Positions 35,505-48,900 of a DNA stretch of 64,000 nt are shown piece by piece. Location: the NCBI RefSeq assembly GCF_052324685.1, contig NW_027506877.1, forward strand, positions 2,288,764 through 2,352,763. Reading direction: 5' to 3'. A program made the position numbers and the translations under genes. The notes beneath the pieces are model-generated. The model was not told the DNA's origin. It did no database searches and saw only the letters and a list, made by a program, of their open reading frames with translations. Source of the DNA: Brachyhypopomus gauderio. Its lineage: Eukaryota > Chordata > Actinopteri > Gymnotiformes > Hypopomidae. Every line of letters begins with the position of its first letter. Position 1 is the first letter of the stretch.

Positions 35505-37471
35505 TTGCACACCACAGTTCACAGACTTACTGTATATCCCAAGTGATCTGTGTTTGGAAGAGGCACAAAAATGTGGGTAGTTCATTATGCAGTGCGTTTG
35601 CTAAAGCAAGAATTCATTTTGAAAGTCGGTTCTGTCAAAACACTCCTGTCTCGGCTTTGTGTAGGTAGCTGCACACGGAGGGAAGGAAGCGTTCCAAAAC
35701 CCAAGATGCCCACTTGATAAAGTGCTCCAACATTGTAAGTCAGGATGGCTTGTTACCATGGAAATAAAGAGCACTTAAAGTGTCCTAAAACTATTACAGT
35801 GTAACGACCACAACTGTAAGTCTCAGCCCATGTGAAGTAGCTGGGCGTTCATGCGTAACGCTGTCGGAGCTTCTGACCTGCAGGTGGGACATGTGGGTGT
35901 TAAGCAAGATGGCAGACCTAGAGAGGTAGTGAGGGTTCCTGCAGATGGCCAGTGCTGTTTCTGGCCGGGTGGAGGAGACTCAGTCTGGCCTGACCCACTG
36001 GGTGAGAGGGTTAGACTTAGGCTTAGGTTTAGTTGCTCTTCTGGGCAACCCAGGAAATGTGGAGATGCCTCGGGCACATCCACGTGGCCGGGTCGGTTGT
36101 AAGGAGTCGGCATTGTGGTATCGTAAGCTGTACTGGGCGAACTCAGAGTGGGACGGTGGCATCAGTGCTCTAAATGACAGACTCGGGGTTATTTAGTCCG
36201 GTGAGATGCTGTGTAATCACTGTCTGCTCGATGCTCTCTCATTGTGAAATGCTGTGGGGCAGGTGCTGATTTCACACACCAGCACGATTTCACAGAACCC
36301 ATGACGCTTTGAAATACACATGCATAGTCACTGTTACTATAGAAACAACAGGCATTCACACAGTCCTAGCTTTCGGAAAACGGCCCGTCTTTTAATATAG
36401 TGACCATGCGAGTGCTTCCTGTGTGACGAACCCCTCCTACTCTCACGCCTTCTCTCCGTGCTGGTTGGGCACAGTGTTTCTCTGGTCAGACAGCAGGCTG
36501 ACCAATCACGAACTCAGCCTGCAGCTTGCTAGCGTTCCCGCAGTGGCTGTGAAGGTTCTTACGGTGGTGCCCGTTCTGTGTGGTTCTAGCTCGCGTTGAG
36601 CCAGGGTTTGGGTGCGCTTTATCTATTTACTGTTAAAGGGGAAAGGTAGCCCCCTTTAACTGGACAATGGCTCTTTGTCAAGATCAACAGACAGGCGAGG
36701 CTTGTCAAGTGTAATAGACGGAGAATGATTTCCAGATGGTTGTGAAGCCAGTGGAGTGGAGGAGAGAAAATAGGGAAGGGTCTAAACTTGCAGAGTAAAT
36801 ACAGAGAGTAGAGGGGAGTGTTTGGGTGTTGGGGTGCGTTATGTATCGCAGCAAAGAGCCATGTCTTCTGTTTGGGTGGCAGTTTGTGACCCCTGCAGTT
36901 ATATATGTGTCTGGTTTTGTATATCTGGGTTGAGTCTGTGCAGTCTCTATTGGGACAGTGTTTTATGTGGAGACAAGCACAGATAATGGCTAGAAAAGCC
37001 TGCCTGTGGGCTGGGTCTCGTAGGGGCAGACTGCAGTTGCAGTGCTGCGTAATGCTGGCAGGTTTTAGCACGGAGCACAGGAAGTGAGGTGTGAGTGGGC
37101 ACTAAGAGAACAGGCAGTGCTGCATGTGTAGCTCACACTGAGGTTTCACTCTGCTTGCATGATGAGGACCGTATGTGTGAAGGCACCCCCCCCGTGCTCC
37201 TACCCGCCACAGGACTTCCAGCCCCGCCCCTGCTGGATGTCACACACACACACACACACACGTCCCCTGCTGCTCCTGTTGGTAAACATTTCAGAGACAC
37301 GTTGCACGACACGGGGACTTTGAAGCCTTTCCTGTTGAATTCTTCATCGCTTCATCGTTCTGATTTCAAATCGCCAACTCCAGAGCTTAAACTCGGACCC
37401 TCTCCCAGCAGGTGGCCCGTAAACATGCTCCTCCCGACAATAATTCCCTCCCTCTGGGGTGCTCAGGATCA

Positions 37472-37472
37472 C

Positions 37473-37503
<31 letters not shown>

Positions 37504-37511
37504 GCACGCGC
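37472..37511. repeat. (CA)n microsatellite with CGCGCACGCG end
   Basis: CA run passing into alternating CG/CA, a potential Z-DNA-forming stretch. A shorter (CA)n lies at 37241-37261. Confidence 0.9.
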
Positions 37512-37849
37512 AGGTGGCCGTGCAGGAAGCTGAAGAGCCTGCGGTGGAACACGCCTCATTTTAATCGGGAAGGTGAAACTCGTTGGGTTGTCATAATCTC
37601 TGTCTTTCCCCACCGCATTATTGCAGCGTATGGATCTGCAGAGCCATAATGCAGTCAGATTGCTCATATAAATCTTGCGTAGTGTATACAGCAATAAGGC
37701 CGTGGTGGACGTGGCACTGGCAGAGTGCATGAGCACTTTCAGACCAATCCTGGATGCTTTTGGCAAATGCACAAAGCGTATTTGTGGCAGGCAGCAGCAG
37801 TCCGTGTATGCCCTTTATGAAAATGTGTGTGTGTGTGCTGTATGTGTGT

Positions 37850-38085
37850 GTATAGGTCCATGGGGAACAAATGTCCCCACAAGGATAGGAACATCTGACA
37901 TTTTTGACCTTGTGGGGACCAACCTTGTGTACAAATGCTTTTTTCCCATTTCTAAAACAAAACCAAACTATTTACATTTGGGTTTTGATGTTAAGGTGAG
38001 GTTGAGGGTTAGTTGTACGCGTAGCATTAATTAACTGCAGTAACCATTATATCAGTGAAAGGTCCCTACAAGGATATTAAACAAA
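37850..38085. mobile_element. Dispersed fish repeat with GTCCCCACAAG motifs
   Basis: Contains AATGTCCCCACAAGGATAGG, ACCTTGTGGGGACCAACC (its partial inverted partner) and GGTCCCTACAAGGATATT. I recognise this from memory as a common short repeat in fish introns. Class is unknown and borders are approximate. Confidence 0.5.
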
Positions 38086-38504
38086 ACTGTGTGTGAGTAA
38101 GAGAGAGAGAACCGTGGTGTGGCACTGACACTGCAGAATTTGCTGCAGTGTGTATGTAGAGGCGTGTAGCTGATGAGAGAGAGAGAGGGAGAGAGGGATG
38201 GAGGGAGCTCTCTCTATGCCTCACTGCAAACACTTTTATGTTTCAGAGTGGCCGGAGGAGATAAACAGCTAATGTTCTGACTGACACCTTAACTTGCTGT
38301 GCGCTGAGCAGTTAATTTGCTTGTGAGTATGTGCGTGTGCCTGTGAGAGTGTTTGTGTCGGGAGAGTTTGTGTAGGGGTACGTTCGTGCGCGCACGCGCA
38401 GGTGTGTGTGTGTGTGTGCTGTCGGGGCGATGCGGTGGAAGCGGAGGAGATCACCAGGACAGGGAAGGCAGGTGGAGACCAAGAGTTCAGAGGCTGCTTT
38501 CTCC

Positions 38505-38520
38505 ATGCCCTTCTTCAGAG
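38505..38520 (+). other. nhsl2: Very short candidate alternative first coding exon of nhsl2
   Basis: ATGCCCTTCTTCAGAG|GTAACG encodes MPFFR and ends in phase 1, the phase of nhsl2 exon 1, which itself starts MPF. A 16-nt match with a plausible donor can easily arise by chance in 32 kb. Only position, phase and the MPF start support it. Confidence 0.15.
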
Positions 38521-38710
38521 GTAACGCACCCGCATGCGCGTGAGACTTTGTGTGTGCAACAGATTTCACATTTCGGTTGTTGGAAAATTGTAGGTCAGCG
38601 CTACGGTTCTTGTGTGTATGTGTGTGAGGGTAAATGAGAGTGTGCAAGTGTGTGTATGTATGTAAGTGTAAATATGTGATTCATAGACTGACTGCTATGT
38701 ATATACGATT

Positions 38711-38716
38711 GTGTGT

Positions 38717-38763
<47 letters not shown>

Positions 38764-38764
38764 T
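38711..38764. repeat. (GT)n microsatellite
   Basis: GT run of about 54 bp with one CT step and a GCGCGT end. Confidence 0.93.
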
Positions 38765-41700
38765 GTGCTGTATACATTATCTGTACACTGTATACACGCC
38801 TTGTTGACTAACGTGCACTCAGCATGTGGTGCAGTCTCAGTTTTGGCCATTCATCACTCATTCCTGATACACTCCCGGCTGTGCTCAGTCACAAACACAC
38901 CGGCACTTCTAAACATCGGACTTAAACAGTGCTCCTGCTCTCTGACACGAACTTGCACAAGACAGTACATGAAACTCAAGAAAACAGTGAAAAGAGTGAA
39001 ATTATATGGAGAAATGCAACAGTGTAAATCACGGCCCTTCGGAGAATGCAACGAACAACAGACTGAAAGTCCCCAGCCCTCTCTGGGGCAGGTCTGTGAG
39101 CAGGTCTGTGAGCAGGTCTTTGATGCTGACATCTCATGATTCCACAGCTCACACAGCGACATGTACATCTGAACCTGTGTTTGGCCCTCTTGAGCTTTAT
39201 GGCTGGCGTGTTTCTCAGTTGTGAATGTGGTCTGCGCAGTGCCGACATGTCTGCAGTCTCCACATCTGTGCTTCCTTTCATGTCTTCTTGTTTTGGTGGA
39301 AAAAAGAAAGAAAGAAAGAAAGAAAGAAACAGCATGGAGGAATAAGAGGGTGCATTCAGCTATGCCTTCTGGGCTGTGGCTATGGAGGCTGTTCATTTCT
39401 GCCATCACATGAAACAGGCAGAACTGAAAGGGTGCATAGAACATATTGGATTATGTGGCATTATTGTGTATTTAACATTGATCTGATATGTCGGGTATTA
39501 AAATTTTTAAATGGCTTCCTTCAGAGGCAACCATTTTTTGGTTTGTGTGTAAGTGATGTTACAGGGCTGTCCAGATAAAACGATGTTTAAATGGAAGTGC
39601 ACTGAATTTTATATGTAGAGATGCAGACTTTCATTTATTTACATTGTTGGATGTCATGCTCTGTGAGGACATGTCAGCTCCCTTGTGTATTCACTAATAT
39701 TTCATATAATCCATATTTCATGAAATGTATTTTTTTTAGTTGTCTGATAATGATACAGAGGAGCAGTCCTGAATGTTCTGACTGAGTTATTTGATTCATC
39801 CTTGCTTTCAGTTGTTGGATCAGATTAAAGGAAGGAAACAGTATTTGGTTAGCGCACATTCGTTTCAGTAACAGTGGTACCAGTGGTTTTGCTCTTCGGT
39901 CACGTTGTGACCAGTTGCAGCCTCTAGTGCACACATAAATGTAGGTGGGACTCACTCTGGTTTTCTGAGACCAGTCTAATGTATGACACGAGTAAGGGGT
40001 TTTAACTCCTGAGTCCTGAATCTGTGATTCTTCAGGAAAAAAAGAGCAGAATCTACTGATAGGCAGATACGGCTTTATACGTGCTCTCTGATTGGTCAGG
40101 ACATTTCCAGATACGTTGCTTGGGCTCAGTGTTTGGTTCGTATGTTCTGCACAGATCTTGCATCGCCCCAAACACAACTGTCATGATATGCTGAGGTAAT
40201 GTGCTGGCAGTGTTTGAGAATTTTCGCCCTCCTGCCTGGCGCAATTAGCTCATCGTTGGCAGACGTACCTGACAACCCACCCTGTGTTTGTTTGTCTGTT
40301 GTGCTGTTATTTTTGATGGGGACTGCTGTGAGGCCAGTGCTACATGAGCAGGTTTCGTTCTACCGTCTCAGCGCCGCGTGCTTGCCGGAGGGACTGGAGC
40401 CACACCTTTGGCATGCTAGGACAGCTGCTCCACTGTCAATAATGTACATCCAGCCCCATTCGCACTGATCTGAGAGCAGCTGTGGGATTTCTTTTAGAAT
40501 AGTTATGATAATAGTTTGAGGTGGGCAAGCCGAAGACCTGTGATGGTGTCTGGCCAAGCCAATCTAACTGGGGAAAGGGTATTCTCATGTAATGAAAGCA
40601 ACTGAAATCATTTCACTTGAGATCATTAGTTTCTGTAAACTGTTGTGTTGTGGTGTCACCTTTAAAAAGGGTTAGACTATATTAGTATGTTAAAAGTGAA
40701 TGCACACTGGTGAGTTTGCACAAAGGTGAGTTTCCTATGATAGTGAATATGGATGTCGTGTGCTATCAGCAGTGACCAAGTAGTGTCGGACTTAATGTGA
40801 AAGACCAGTTGTTGATTTAGCTCTGGTCCTACTTAGATTTCTGCGATGATCTCACAGCTGTAACCAAACACTCTAAAGCACTTTTCGAATCTGCCTCCAG
40901 AGTGTCTTTCCCCCATGTGGTGTGACATCATCCTTTTCTCTTCAAGTAAAACATTTTCAGTAGTCCATTTTTGGAGTGTGAATCAATCTGGTCAATGGTT
41001 GAATTAGATAAGGGTGGACTGGTTGTATGTCATTGTGTTATGAAAACATGTTGTCTTGTTTTTTTGTTTTTCTTTGGTCACAGCCAGCCATCTCTGGCTC
41101 TGTGATTTGATTGGACACATCCTGCACGTCAGGAATTGTGAAATATGAGGGAACTGTGAGCTGAGAGGAGGGAAAAGCGGCAAAATAGTGCTGACTGCCC
41201 ATGCTTATTCCTCAGGAGAGTAACTGAGTATGGTGTGTGTGTGTGTGCGTGTGTGTGTGCGTGTGTGCGTGTGTGTGTGTGACTCCCTGGGATAAAGGCG
41301 TTAGGGCGTCCCCCGTTGGCCCAGAATGCTCAGCAGATGTTTTTCACTCTCCGTTCTCTTATTAATCTGCAGTCATGTGACTGAAAGTGGAGCTACACAA
41401 TAGTTTTGTCCTTTCCTCCTGTTCTCCACCTTTCCCTAATTTTCTCCACCTTTCCCTCCTGTTCTCCACCTTAGGAATTGCACAGCTCTAGTGTTACTAT
41501 AAATAGACTCCTCTCGGTCAGCTGGTCATTCCAGAAACTGGCAACTGTTTTTGCTTTGTCATGCACACTTTCTCCACACACTCATCGAGGATCCCCATCA
41601 TGTCATTCGCCTGAATCCTTCTCACGGTGTACTAGGTGTGCCCTCGAGGTCAGCCAATGTACTGGAGGAGGAACTGGGCCTCTGCACAACCTACAAAGCA

Positions 41701-41959
41701 TTTTATGCTAGACTGCTGATCTACAACCAAGATAATCATCCTAGATCCATGAAATTGTCCCCAGAATTGTATACATTTTCAGCATGGATGTCAAAAGCAT
41801 TCAACCTCAGACCTGCGGCTCTTACCTTCACAATAAGCTAATCAGATTTCATAAGTGTCCTGATTTACACACTATACAGCCCGAGGTTATGGGTGGAAGT
41901 GTGGGGTGAGACAGAGTGTTCAATTACATTTACAGGCTGCCTTGGCCTCTATTGTCGAT

Positions 41960-42630
41960 GGTGTCCACTCTGCTGTCATTGGTGTCTACTCTTCTGTCAT
42001 TGGTGTTTATCCTACTGTCTCGGGTGTCTACCCTCCTGTCTCTGGTGTCTACTCTCATTAGTGTCTACTCTACTGTCATTGGTGTCTACCCTCCTGTCTG
42101 TGGTGTCTACTCTACTGTCTTTGGTGTCTACTCTACTGTCATTGGTGTCTACTCTACTGTCGCTGGTGTCTGCTGTTGCTGGAGTCTACTATACTGTTTC
42201 TGGTGTCTACTGTTATTGGTGTCTTCTCTACTGTCTCTGGTGTCTGCTGTTGCTGGAGTCTACTATACTGTTTCTGGTGTCTACTGTCATTGGTGTCTAC
42301 TCTACTGTCGCTGGTGTCTGTTGTTGCTGGAGTCTACTATACTGTTTCTGGTGTCTACTGTCATTGGTGTCTACTCTACTGTCGCTGGTGTCTGCTGTTG
42401 CTGGAGTCTACTATACTGTTTCTGGTGTCTACTGTCATTGGTGTCTACTCTACTGTCTCTGGTGTCTGCTGTGCTGTTGCTGGAGTCTACTATACTGTTT
42501 CTGGTATCTACTCTACTGTCATTGATGTTTGCTCCACTGTCTCTGGTGTTTGCTCTACTGTCTCTGGTGTCTACTGTCTCTGGTGTTTGCTCTACTGTCT
42601 CTGGTGTCTACTCTACTGTCTCTGGTGTCT
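41960..42630 (+). repeat. Minisatellite array of 15-21-bp TCTACTGTC units, part 1
   Basis: Dozens of variants of GGTGTCTACTCTACTGTC(T/A)(C/T)T form a 670-bp array. Higher-order structure is visible: a roughly 70-bp unit containing GGAGTCTACTATACTGTTTC recurs four to five times at 42180-42500. All three plus frames stay open because the unit lacks stops, giving spurious LLSLVST-type proteins. The array is interrupted by an L2 insertion and resumes at 44811. Confidence 0.95.
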
Positions 42631-44810
42631 ATCAATCAATCAATCAAGTGCCGAGTCCTAGCCCCCAGTGAGCCTAGCTAAAAAAGGCAGAACCAGAAGG
42701 TAACATAGGCTTGGGGGCATTCTGAGACAATGGCATCCGTCCACTGCACTGTCAACAAACTTGAGTGACCACGAGCAGTGACAGGATGACAGCACCAGCA
42801 CCCCAGTCTACCATAAAACCCTTCATCTATGAACCCCTGGATCTGTACCTTTATCTAAGGGGGATATTAATTACCAAACGCTAGACTAAATAAGTGGGTT
42901 TTCAACCTAGATTTAAAGATTGTGACTGTGTCAGAGTCCCGGACATATTTAGGAAGATTATTCCAAAGCTGGGGGGCCTTATAAGAAAAGGCTCTTCCCC
43001 CTGCTGTTACCTTGTTAATTTGTGGAACTAATAACAGACCAGCACCCTGTGATCTTAGTTGACGTGGGGGTTCATAGTAGGAAATAAGTTCCTGGAGGTA
43101 TTCAGGAGCAAGCCCATGTAGTGCTTTATATGCTAATAATAGAATTTTAAAATCAATACGAAATTTAACTGGGAGCCAATGCAGGGCTGATAGGACTGGT
43201 CTAATATGCTGAAATTTTCTAGTTCTGGTCAGAACTCTAGCTGCGGCATTTTGAACTATTTGAAGTTTATTTAGATTCCTATTTGAACATCCTGACAGTA
43301 GTGAATTGCAGTAGTCTAGTCTAGAGCTAACAAAGGCGTGCACCAATTTTTCTGCATCATCCTGTGATAATGCATTTCTTAATTTGGCAATGTTGCGGAG
43401 ATGTAGAAAAGCTATCCTAGTAGTATTATCTATATATTTATCAAATGATAGGTCGGAGTCGAGTATGACGCCTAGGTTTTTGGCTACTGTACCAGGTGTA
43501 ATGGGATAGTCTGCAAGATTAAGCATTAAATTTGGAATTTTCTGTCTTGCGGCCTTAGGGCCCACAAGGAGAACTTCTGTTTTGTCCTCATTTAATTGTA
43601 GGAAAAGTTGTAGTAAAGTAAAGTTGAGTGTCATCCGCATAGCAGTGAAAATTGACACCATGTTTGTTTATAACTGTGCCCAATGGTAGCATATATAATG
43701 TAAATAATAGTGGTCCTAAGATGGAGCCTTGCGGGACCCCATGTTTGGATGAAATATTATTGAGCTCTACAAACTGATAGCGATTTGTTAAGTAAGACTG
43801 AAACCATGAAAGGGCTGTGCCTGAGACTCCAACCCAGCGTTCTAACCTTTCTAGCAAGATCCTATGATCAATTGTGTCGAAAGCTGCACTAAGATCAAGG
43901 AGCACTAGCAGTGATACATAGCCTTGATCTGATGCAAGGAGGAGATCATTTTCTTTAACTAATGCTGTTTCAGTACTGTGATGGGGCTTAAAACCAGATT
44001 GGAACTTTTCAAATATGTTATTCCTATGCAGATATAGGCATAATTGCTGGGCAACAGCTTTTTCTATGATCTTAGATATAAATGATGTGTTTGAAATGGG
44101 TCTATAATTAGATAGCACAGTCGGATCAAGATTTGGTTTCTTGATCAGAGGTTTGATAATTGCTAATTTACATGATTTGGGCATGTGACCTATTGTAATG
44201 GATGAGTTAACTATAGTTAGAAGAGGTTCAGTTACAGCTGGTAATACATCTTTTAATAACTTTGAGGGAACTGAGTCTAGTGTGCAGGTAGTACAATTTA
44301 AGGAAGAAATTATTTTCTCTAATTCTGATTTTGGGAGTGGATGAAAAGCATCAAGTTTTTCTCCCGGTATGTAATTTAAATCAATATCAACCAAACCAGA
44401 TGACATACCAGTTGTATTGCTAATAAAGGGTTTTATATTTTGTCTAATATTCTCTATTTTATTATCAAAGAAATCTATAAATACATTACTAGTGAGGTTT
44501 ACTGGATTTTTTGTAAGTTTAGAAATAGTATTAAAAAGAAATCTAGGATTGTTTTTATTTTTCTCTATCAGTGAGGCTAAGTATGCTGAGCGTGCTTTAG
44601 TGAGTGCCCGTTTGTAGTCAATAATGCTATCCTTCCAGGCACAGTGGAATACTTCCAATTTAGTAGATCGCCATTTCCGCTCTAATTTACGTGCTATTTG
44701 TTTTAAGTTTCTAGTTTGGTCAGTGTACCACGGGGTGAGCTTTTTGGATCTAGCTTTTTTATATTTTAGTGGAGCTACTATATCTAGAGCTGATATATAT
44801 AGAGCTATAT
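42631..44810 (-). mobile_element. L2-clade LINE, 5'-truncated, inserted in the minisatellite
   Basis: The minus-strand frame at 44658-43588 carries reverse-transcriptase blocks: [49 protein letters not shown] and the catalytic YADD. A second frame (about 43605-42867) gives the C-terminal part: [26 protein letters not shown] and ALHWLPVKFRIDFKILLLAY. Between YADD and LNEDKTEV the usual ~30 residues are lost and the frame shifts, so the copy is dead. The 3' tail is an (ATTG)n repeat, seen as ATCAATCAATCAATCA at 42631. The 18 bp before it and the 18 bp after 44810 are identical, consistent with a target duplication, although the site is itself tandem-repetitive. The endonuclease part is absent. 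Confidence 0.92.
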
Positions 44811-45065
44811 CTACTGTCTCTGGTGTCTACTCTACTGTCTCTGGTGTCTACTCTCATTAGTGTCTACTGTCATTGGTGTCTGCTCTACTGTCTCTGGTGT
44901 CTACTCTACTGTCATTAGTGTCTACTCTACTGTCATTGGTGTTTGCTCTACTGTCTCTGGTGTCTGCTCTACTGTCATTGGTGTCTGCTCTACTGTGTCT
45001 GGTGTTTGCTCTACTGTCTCTGGTGTCTGCTCTACTGTCTCTAGTGTCTACTGTGACTGGTGCCT
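44811..45065 (+). repeat. Minisatellite array of TCTACTGTC units, part 2
   Basis: Continues the unit GGTGTCTACTCTACTGTCTC from 42630, interrupted only by the L2 element. Units here are more uniform and lack the GGAGTCTACTATACTG higher-order variant seen in part 1. Confidence 0.93.
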
Positions 45066-46196
45066 CTACCCTTTTGCTGTCATCGTAACACACTGAAGCT
45101 CTAGGGAGAAGCTATGGGAGGCAGGCTTTGGATCTCATCTGATGTTACTGAGTTTTCCAGCACATGGCCTTGTTTCCAGTGGAGCAGGGCCTGTGGAAAA
45201 CTCCCCACCTCTCAGAGCGGCTCGGGCCCTCGCAGGGGATTTGGGCTGGTCTCAGTGCTGTGGGAGCTCATGGTGTCGGTGGGGTGCACTCTTCTCCAAA
45301 GCTTGCTCTGCCGCAGCGAGAGAGGTCTGTGCTGGAATGCCTCTGCCTCGCACATATGGCCACTTGGACCACTGTGCGCCTGTTTGTGTCTCGCGGCGAG
45401 TTGCCGCATCGAGATACTTGACACGTATGCATCTTTCAGGAGTGCTCGTTAACTCCTGAGTGTGTGTGTGTGTGTGTGTGTGTGTGGCGCGCATATGTGT
45501 GCACATATCCAGTGTGTTTTGCGTCTGTACACTCTGCATTCCTTTCGCCCTTTGTAGCGTGTGTGTTCTGGCGCTGTCGGCCCAGTCCTGGCACGCACTC
45601 ACATCGTGGACGCTACAGGCCCACATTAGGAGCCTCTCCGCTGACCACACACGGCTCGCTGTGTTACAGAGGGGCCGCGGCCCTGCCTGCTTGTGTAGCC
45701 GCGTGGTCAGAGCCGGACGAGCCTGCTGCCAAGAACCGAGCTTGCAGCATAACCTCCTCCTCTGCGTAGAATGTGAGGTGTGTGGTTTCCAGTAGTGGTT
45801 TGCCATCCCTCAAGGCCTGAGCACCAGGTGCCATGAGTGTAAGGTGGGTTTCATGTGTGCTTTGTGGGCCTGTTCTGAGCAGTGCCTGTGAACGAAAACA
45901 AGTCTGTTGTTCATTCCAGCATTACAAACAAACAAAATCTGCAACGGTTTAGTCCTGTTCACCAATGAAATGTTCTGTTATTAATTACAGCTTTGAGAAG
46001 TAACACAGCACTAGAGTTGAGCCTGCAATCAGTGTACATAATCAGTCTTTTTTTTGGTCTGTTACATTATTGTAGTGTTACTTTCAGATGTTAAAGGTCA
46101 CTAGGCTGTAGTTCACAAATTTCTGGATGAAGTCTGAAGTCACCACATGAGGTTGCCAAACTCCCTTTTTAAGATAAATACTACAGTGGAGCGCGC

Positions 46197-46199
<3 letters not shown>

Positions 46200-46246
<47 letters not shown>
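46200..46246. repeat. (CA)n microsatellite
   Basis: Perfect CA run of about 47 bp. Confidence 0.95.
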
Positions 46247-46247
<1 letters not shown>

Positions 46248-46549
46248 AACAAGTGTAATATGACACTGACATAATTGTGTCTAATTTATTCTTGCAACGT
46301 CAGTCGAGATTTTGTTTCTCTTATGCACGCTTTGTTTCTCTGATCTCTTATAATGTTTTGTGTATGTATTTATTACTTGTGATGTGGACTCTCTCCTTTT
46401 CATTTATTGTTTTGTTATTTTCATTATCTTTCTTTTGTTGCATAGAAAGGAGTATTGTGGGACAAGGTGCATTGTGGGACAAGGTGCAGTCTACACCCTG
46501 AAGCTAGTTATTGAGAGAAAGACACCAATACACACAAAACATATACATG

Positions 46550-46550
46550 C

Positions 46551-46620
<70 letters not shown>

Positions 46621-46633
46621 TCCCACACACACA
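46550..46633. repeat. (CA)n microsatellite
   Basis: About 80 bp of CA with a TTCC interruption near 46620. Confidence 0.95.
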
Positions 46634-47493
46634 GAAGGTTCTTTATGCCATCAGCTGTAGGTCAGGGTGAAGTGGTTAGTATAACACAGAATCAGAGCAC
46701 GGGATGCGTATGTTTGTGTCACAAGTCTTTCACACAGCACTGAGTGCTCCTCATGGCAATAATTCAGCCCAGTGAGGTTCTGAAGTGTCATTTCCGAGGC
46801 AGAAAGGCGACAGTAATCTGCTTTGATGAAACACTGCAGTAGAACCTTGTGGAATGCTGCCTGTCATGGTCAGTTCCAGAGAATCTCCAGCGTAGCTGGT
46901 GTAACCACAGAAGCTATTGACAGTGCCCATATCAAAACCAGAGACAAGCGGTATTCTTCACAGTCATCGTGAAAAATGTCGTCCAACCGGTAGAACCAAA
47001 GATTTGCGGATCAAACGAAAAGTTTTTTTTTTTTTCCAAATGCGACCGGATACTTGTAAAGGCTGCCGGAGCGTTTCTCCTAGCTCGGACTGTGCCCGCT
47101 CAATATTTCTGCTTGTGTATCAAAAGAGAGGCATCGTTAGAACCATCGTTAGGGTCCCTCAAAGGCGGCGTTGAGGTTAAGAAAACACACGAGCATTAGT
47201 TAATTGTTTCTGAGAGGAGTTCGGCTAAAGGAGAGGGACTGGAATAAGAGAGAGGGAGGGGTGGAGATAAGGATGGAGAGGGGTAGTGCTGGAGATAAAG
47301 GTGGAGAGAGAGGGGGAGGGGAGTGAGGCGGATATGGGGAGAGAAAGAGCAGTTGACAGGCTAATTGAGTTTAGAGGGAGTTGGGAGTGGAGATAGTGCT
47401 AGCTTTATGTGCCAGAGGACAGACAGGCCCAGTGCTGCTCTGAAAGAGAGGGCAGCTGGGTGTCTGCAGCCCAGCCAAAGAAAGGATCATGGG

Positions 47494-47495
<2 letters not shown>

Positions 47496-47538
<43 letters not shown>

Positions 47539-47590
47539 TGTGTGTTTGCATGTGTGCACATATGCAGGCATGTGTGTGTGTGTGTGTGAG
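47496..47590. repeat. (GT)n compound microsatellite
   Basis: A pure GT run to 47535, then interrupted GT/GC/ATGC copies to 47590. Confidence 0.9.
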
Positions 47591-48654
47591 AAAAAACGTG
47601 CCGGCAGTGACACCCATCTTCAGCCTGACACTCAAACTCCTCCTCCCGTCTCTCTCTCTCTCTCTGTCGTCCAACCTCACGTGTCTTTCCTCTCTCACTC
47701 GGATTGTGTGCCTGGGTGCTCAGGCATAAGTCTGTGAAAGTGTGTGTGTGTGTCCTAGAACTGCAGTGGTCTCTGGGCCTTGATTTGGACAGACCCTTGT
47801 TAAATGCCTTTGTACATCTGTGTGCACAGGTGAGTACAAATGCACCTGCTCTCTTGTTGTGAGTCATTTAAATCCCAAATCATAGGTTAAACATGCACTA
47901 ATCTGGTAAAAAATAACACGAATTTATCCATAAGTCACCATGCATGAGGTTACAACCCTTTATGCACTCATTCAAAGTATTATTTTTAAATATATGCATA
48001 CTCAATTTAAAACAAATTAGTTTATTTTTCCAATACTCATTTTATATATGTAATAACCGTATATTTTAGCTGGTAGCTTTAATCATAGTGTGTATTTTTA
48101 TTCTAAATGGTGGCTGGTGGGCATGGGGGCCTGACATGATTGGATTAAACAGCTCAGTGCATCTATCACTTGTGTCCATGCACCAGTGGTGAGAGTAAGC
48201 GCGTGCATTTATACCTGTCCTTGTGATTGGCACGTAAAAGAAATAGTGCTTGTGTGTGTTTATCTTGAGATTTAGCACCTCATCTACCACAGAATCAGAC
48301 ATTCTATAAAACGTTTTTTTTTCTGATAAACCTTTTGAACGAAGGTTTTTAGAACACCTGCTCAATGAGGCACGGTTCACTGCATTCCAGTCATGGTTTT
48401 CTCCGACTTGAAACGATGAAACGAAGATCTAATCTTGCGAGAACGAGTCGAGGTTTCAGAGTTGCTCTTCACCTGATGATGCCAGACAAACATGCAGCCA
48501 CAAACTGTAGTTCGTTAATACGTGCTATTAAAATAGTAGCTGCGTGGATGTTTTTCTCACATGCAAAAGTAAAATTTATATTCCTCAAAGAGACGTTCTA
48601 TGTTTTTTTTAATCCCGCGCCAGCTCGTGCGGCGTGCGGCAGGTAAAACCGTCC

Positions 48655-48900
48655 GACTAGACAGCCGCCTGCTGGCGCTCAGCTCCGGGAAGGGCAGACA
48701 CAGCTCCGGCGAGCCTTAGTCCAGCCTCAGGGCTTCGGTTCTCAGTAACACTCCCTCGAGATCCACCTGCAGACTCCCACCCCGCCTTCACCTGTGAGCC
48801 GGGTGTGAACCTGCAGTGGTCAGTCTGACGTACTCGGCGATTATAAAAACCTGGATCGGCTTCCCGGGGTTGGATTCAAGTGGCAGGAAAGATTATTGGG
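48655..48900. other. GC-richer block with CTCF-like site
   Basis: The sequence is less repetitive and richer in CpG than its surroundings ('agctccggcgagcc', 'tactcggcgatt'). It contains GCCTGCTGGCGC at about 48667-48678, which on the minus strand is within one base of the CTCF core. It could be a regulatory element or internal promoter of nhsl2; no further support. Confidence 0.3.

Noticed and set aside
41893-42671. Long overlapping open frames in three + frames (up to 251 residues, rich in LLSLVST)
   Set aside because: They arise from a stop-free minisatellite unit; composition is purely repeat-driven and all three frames are open.
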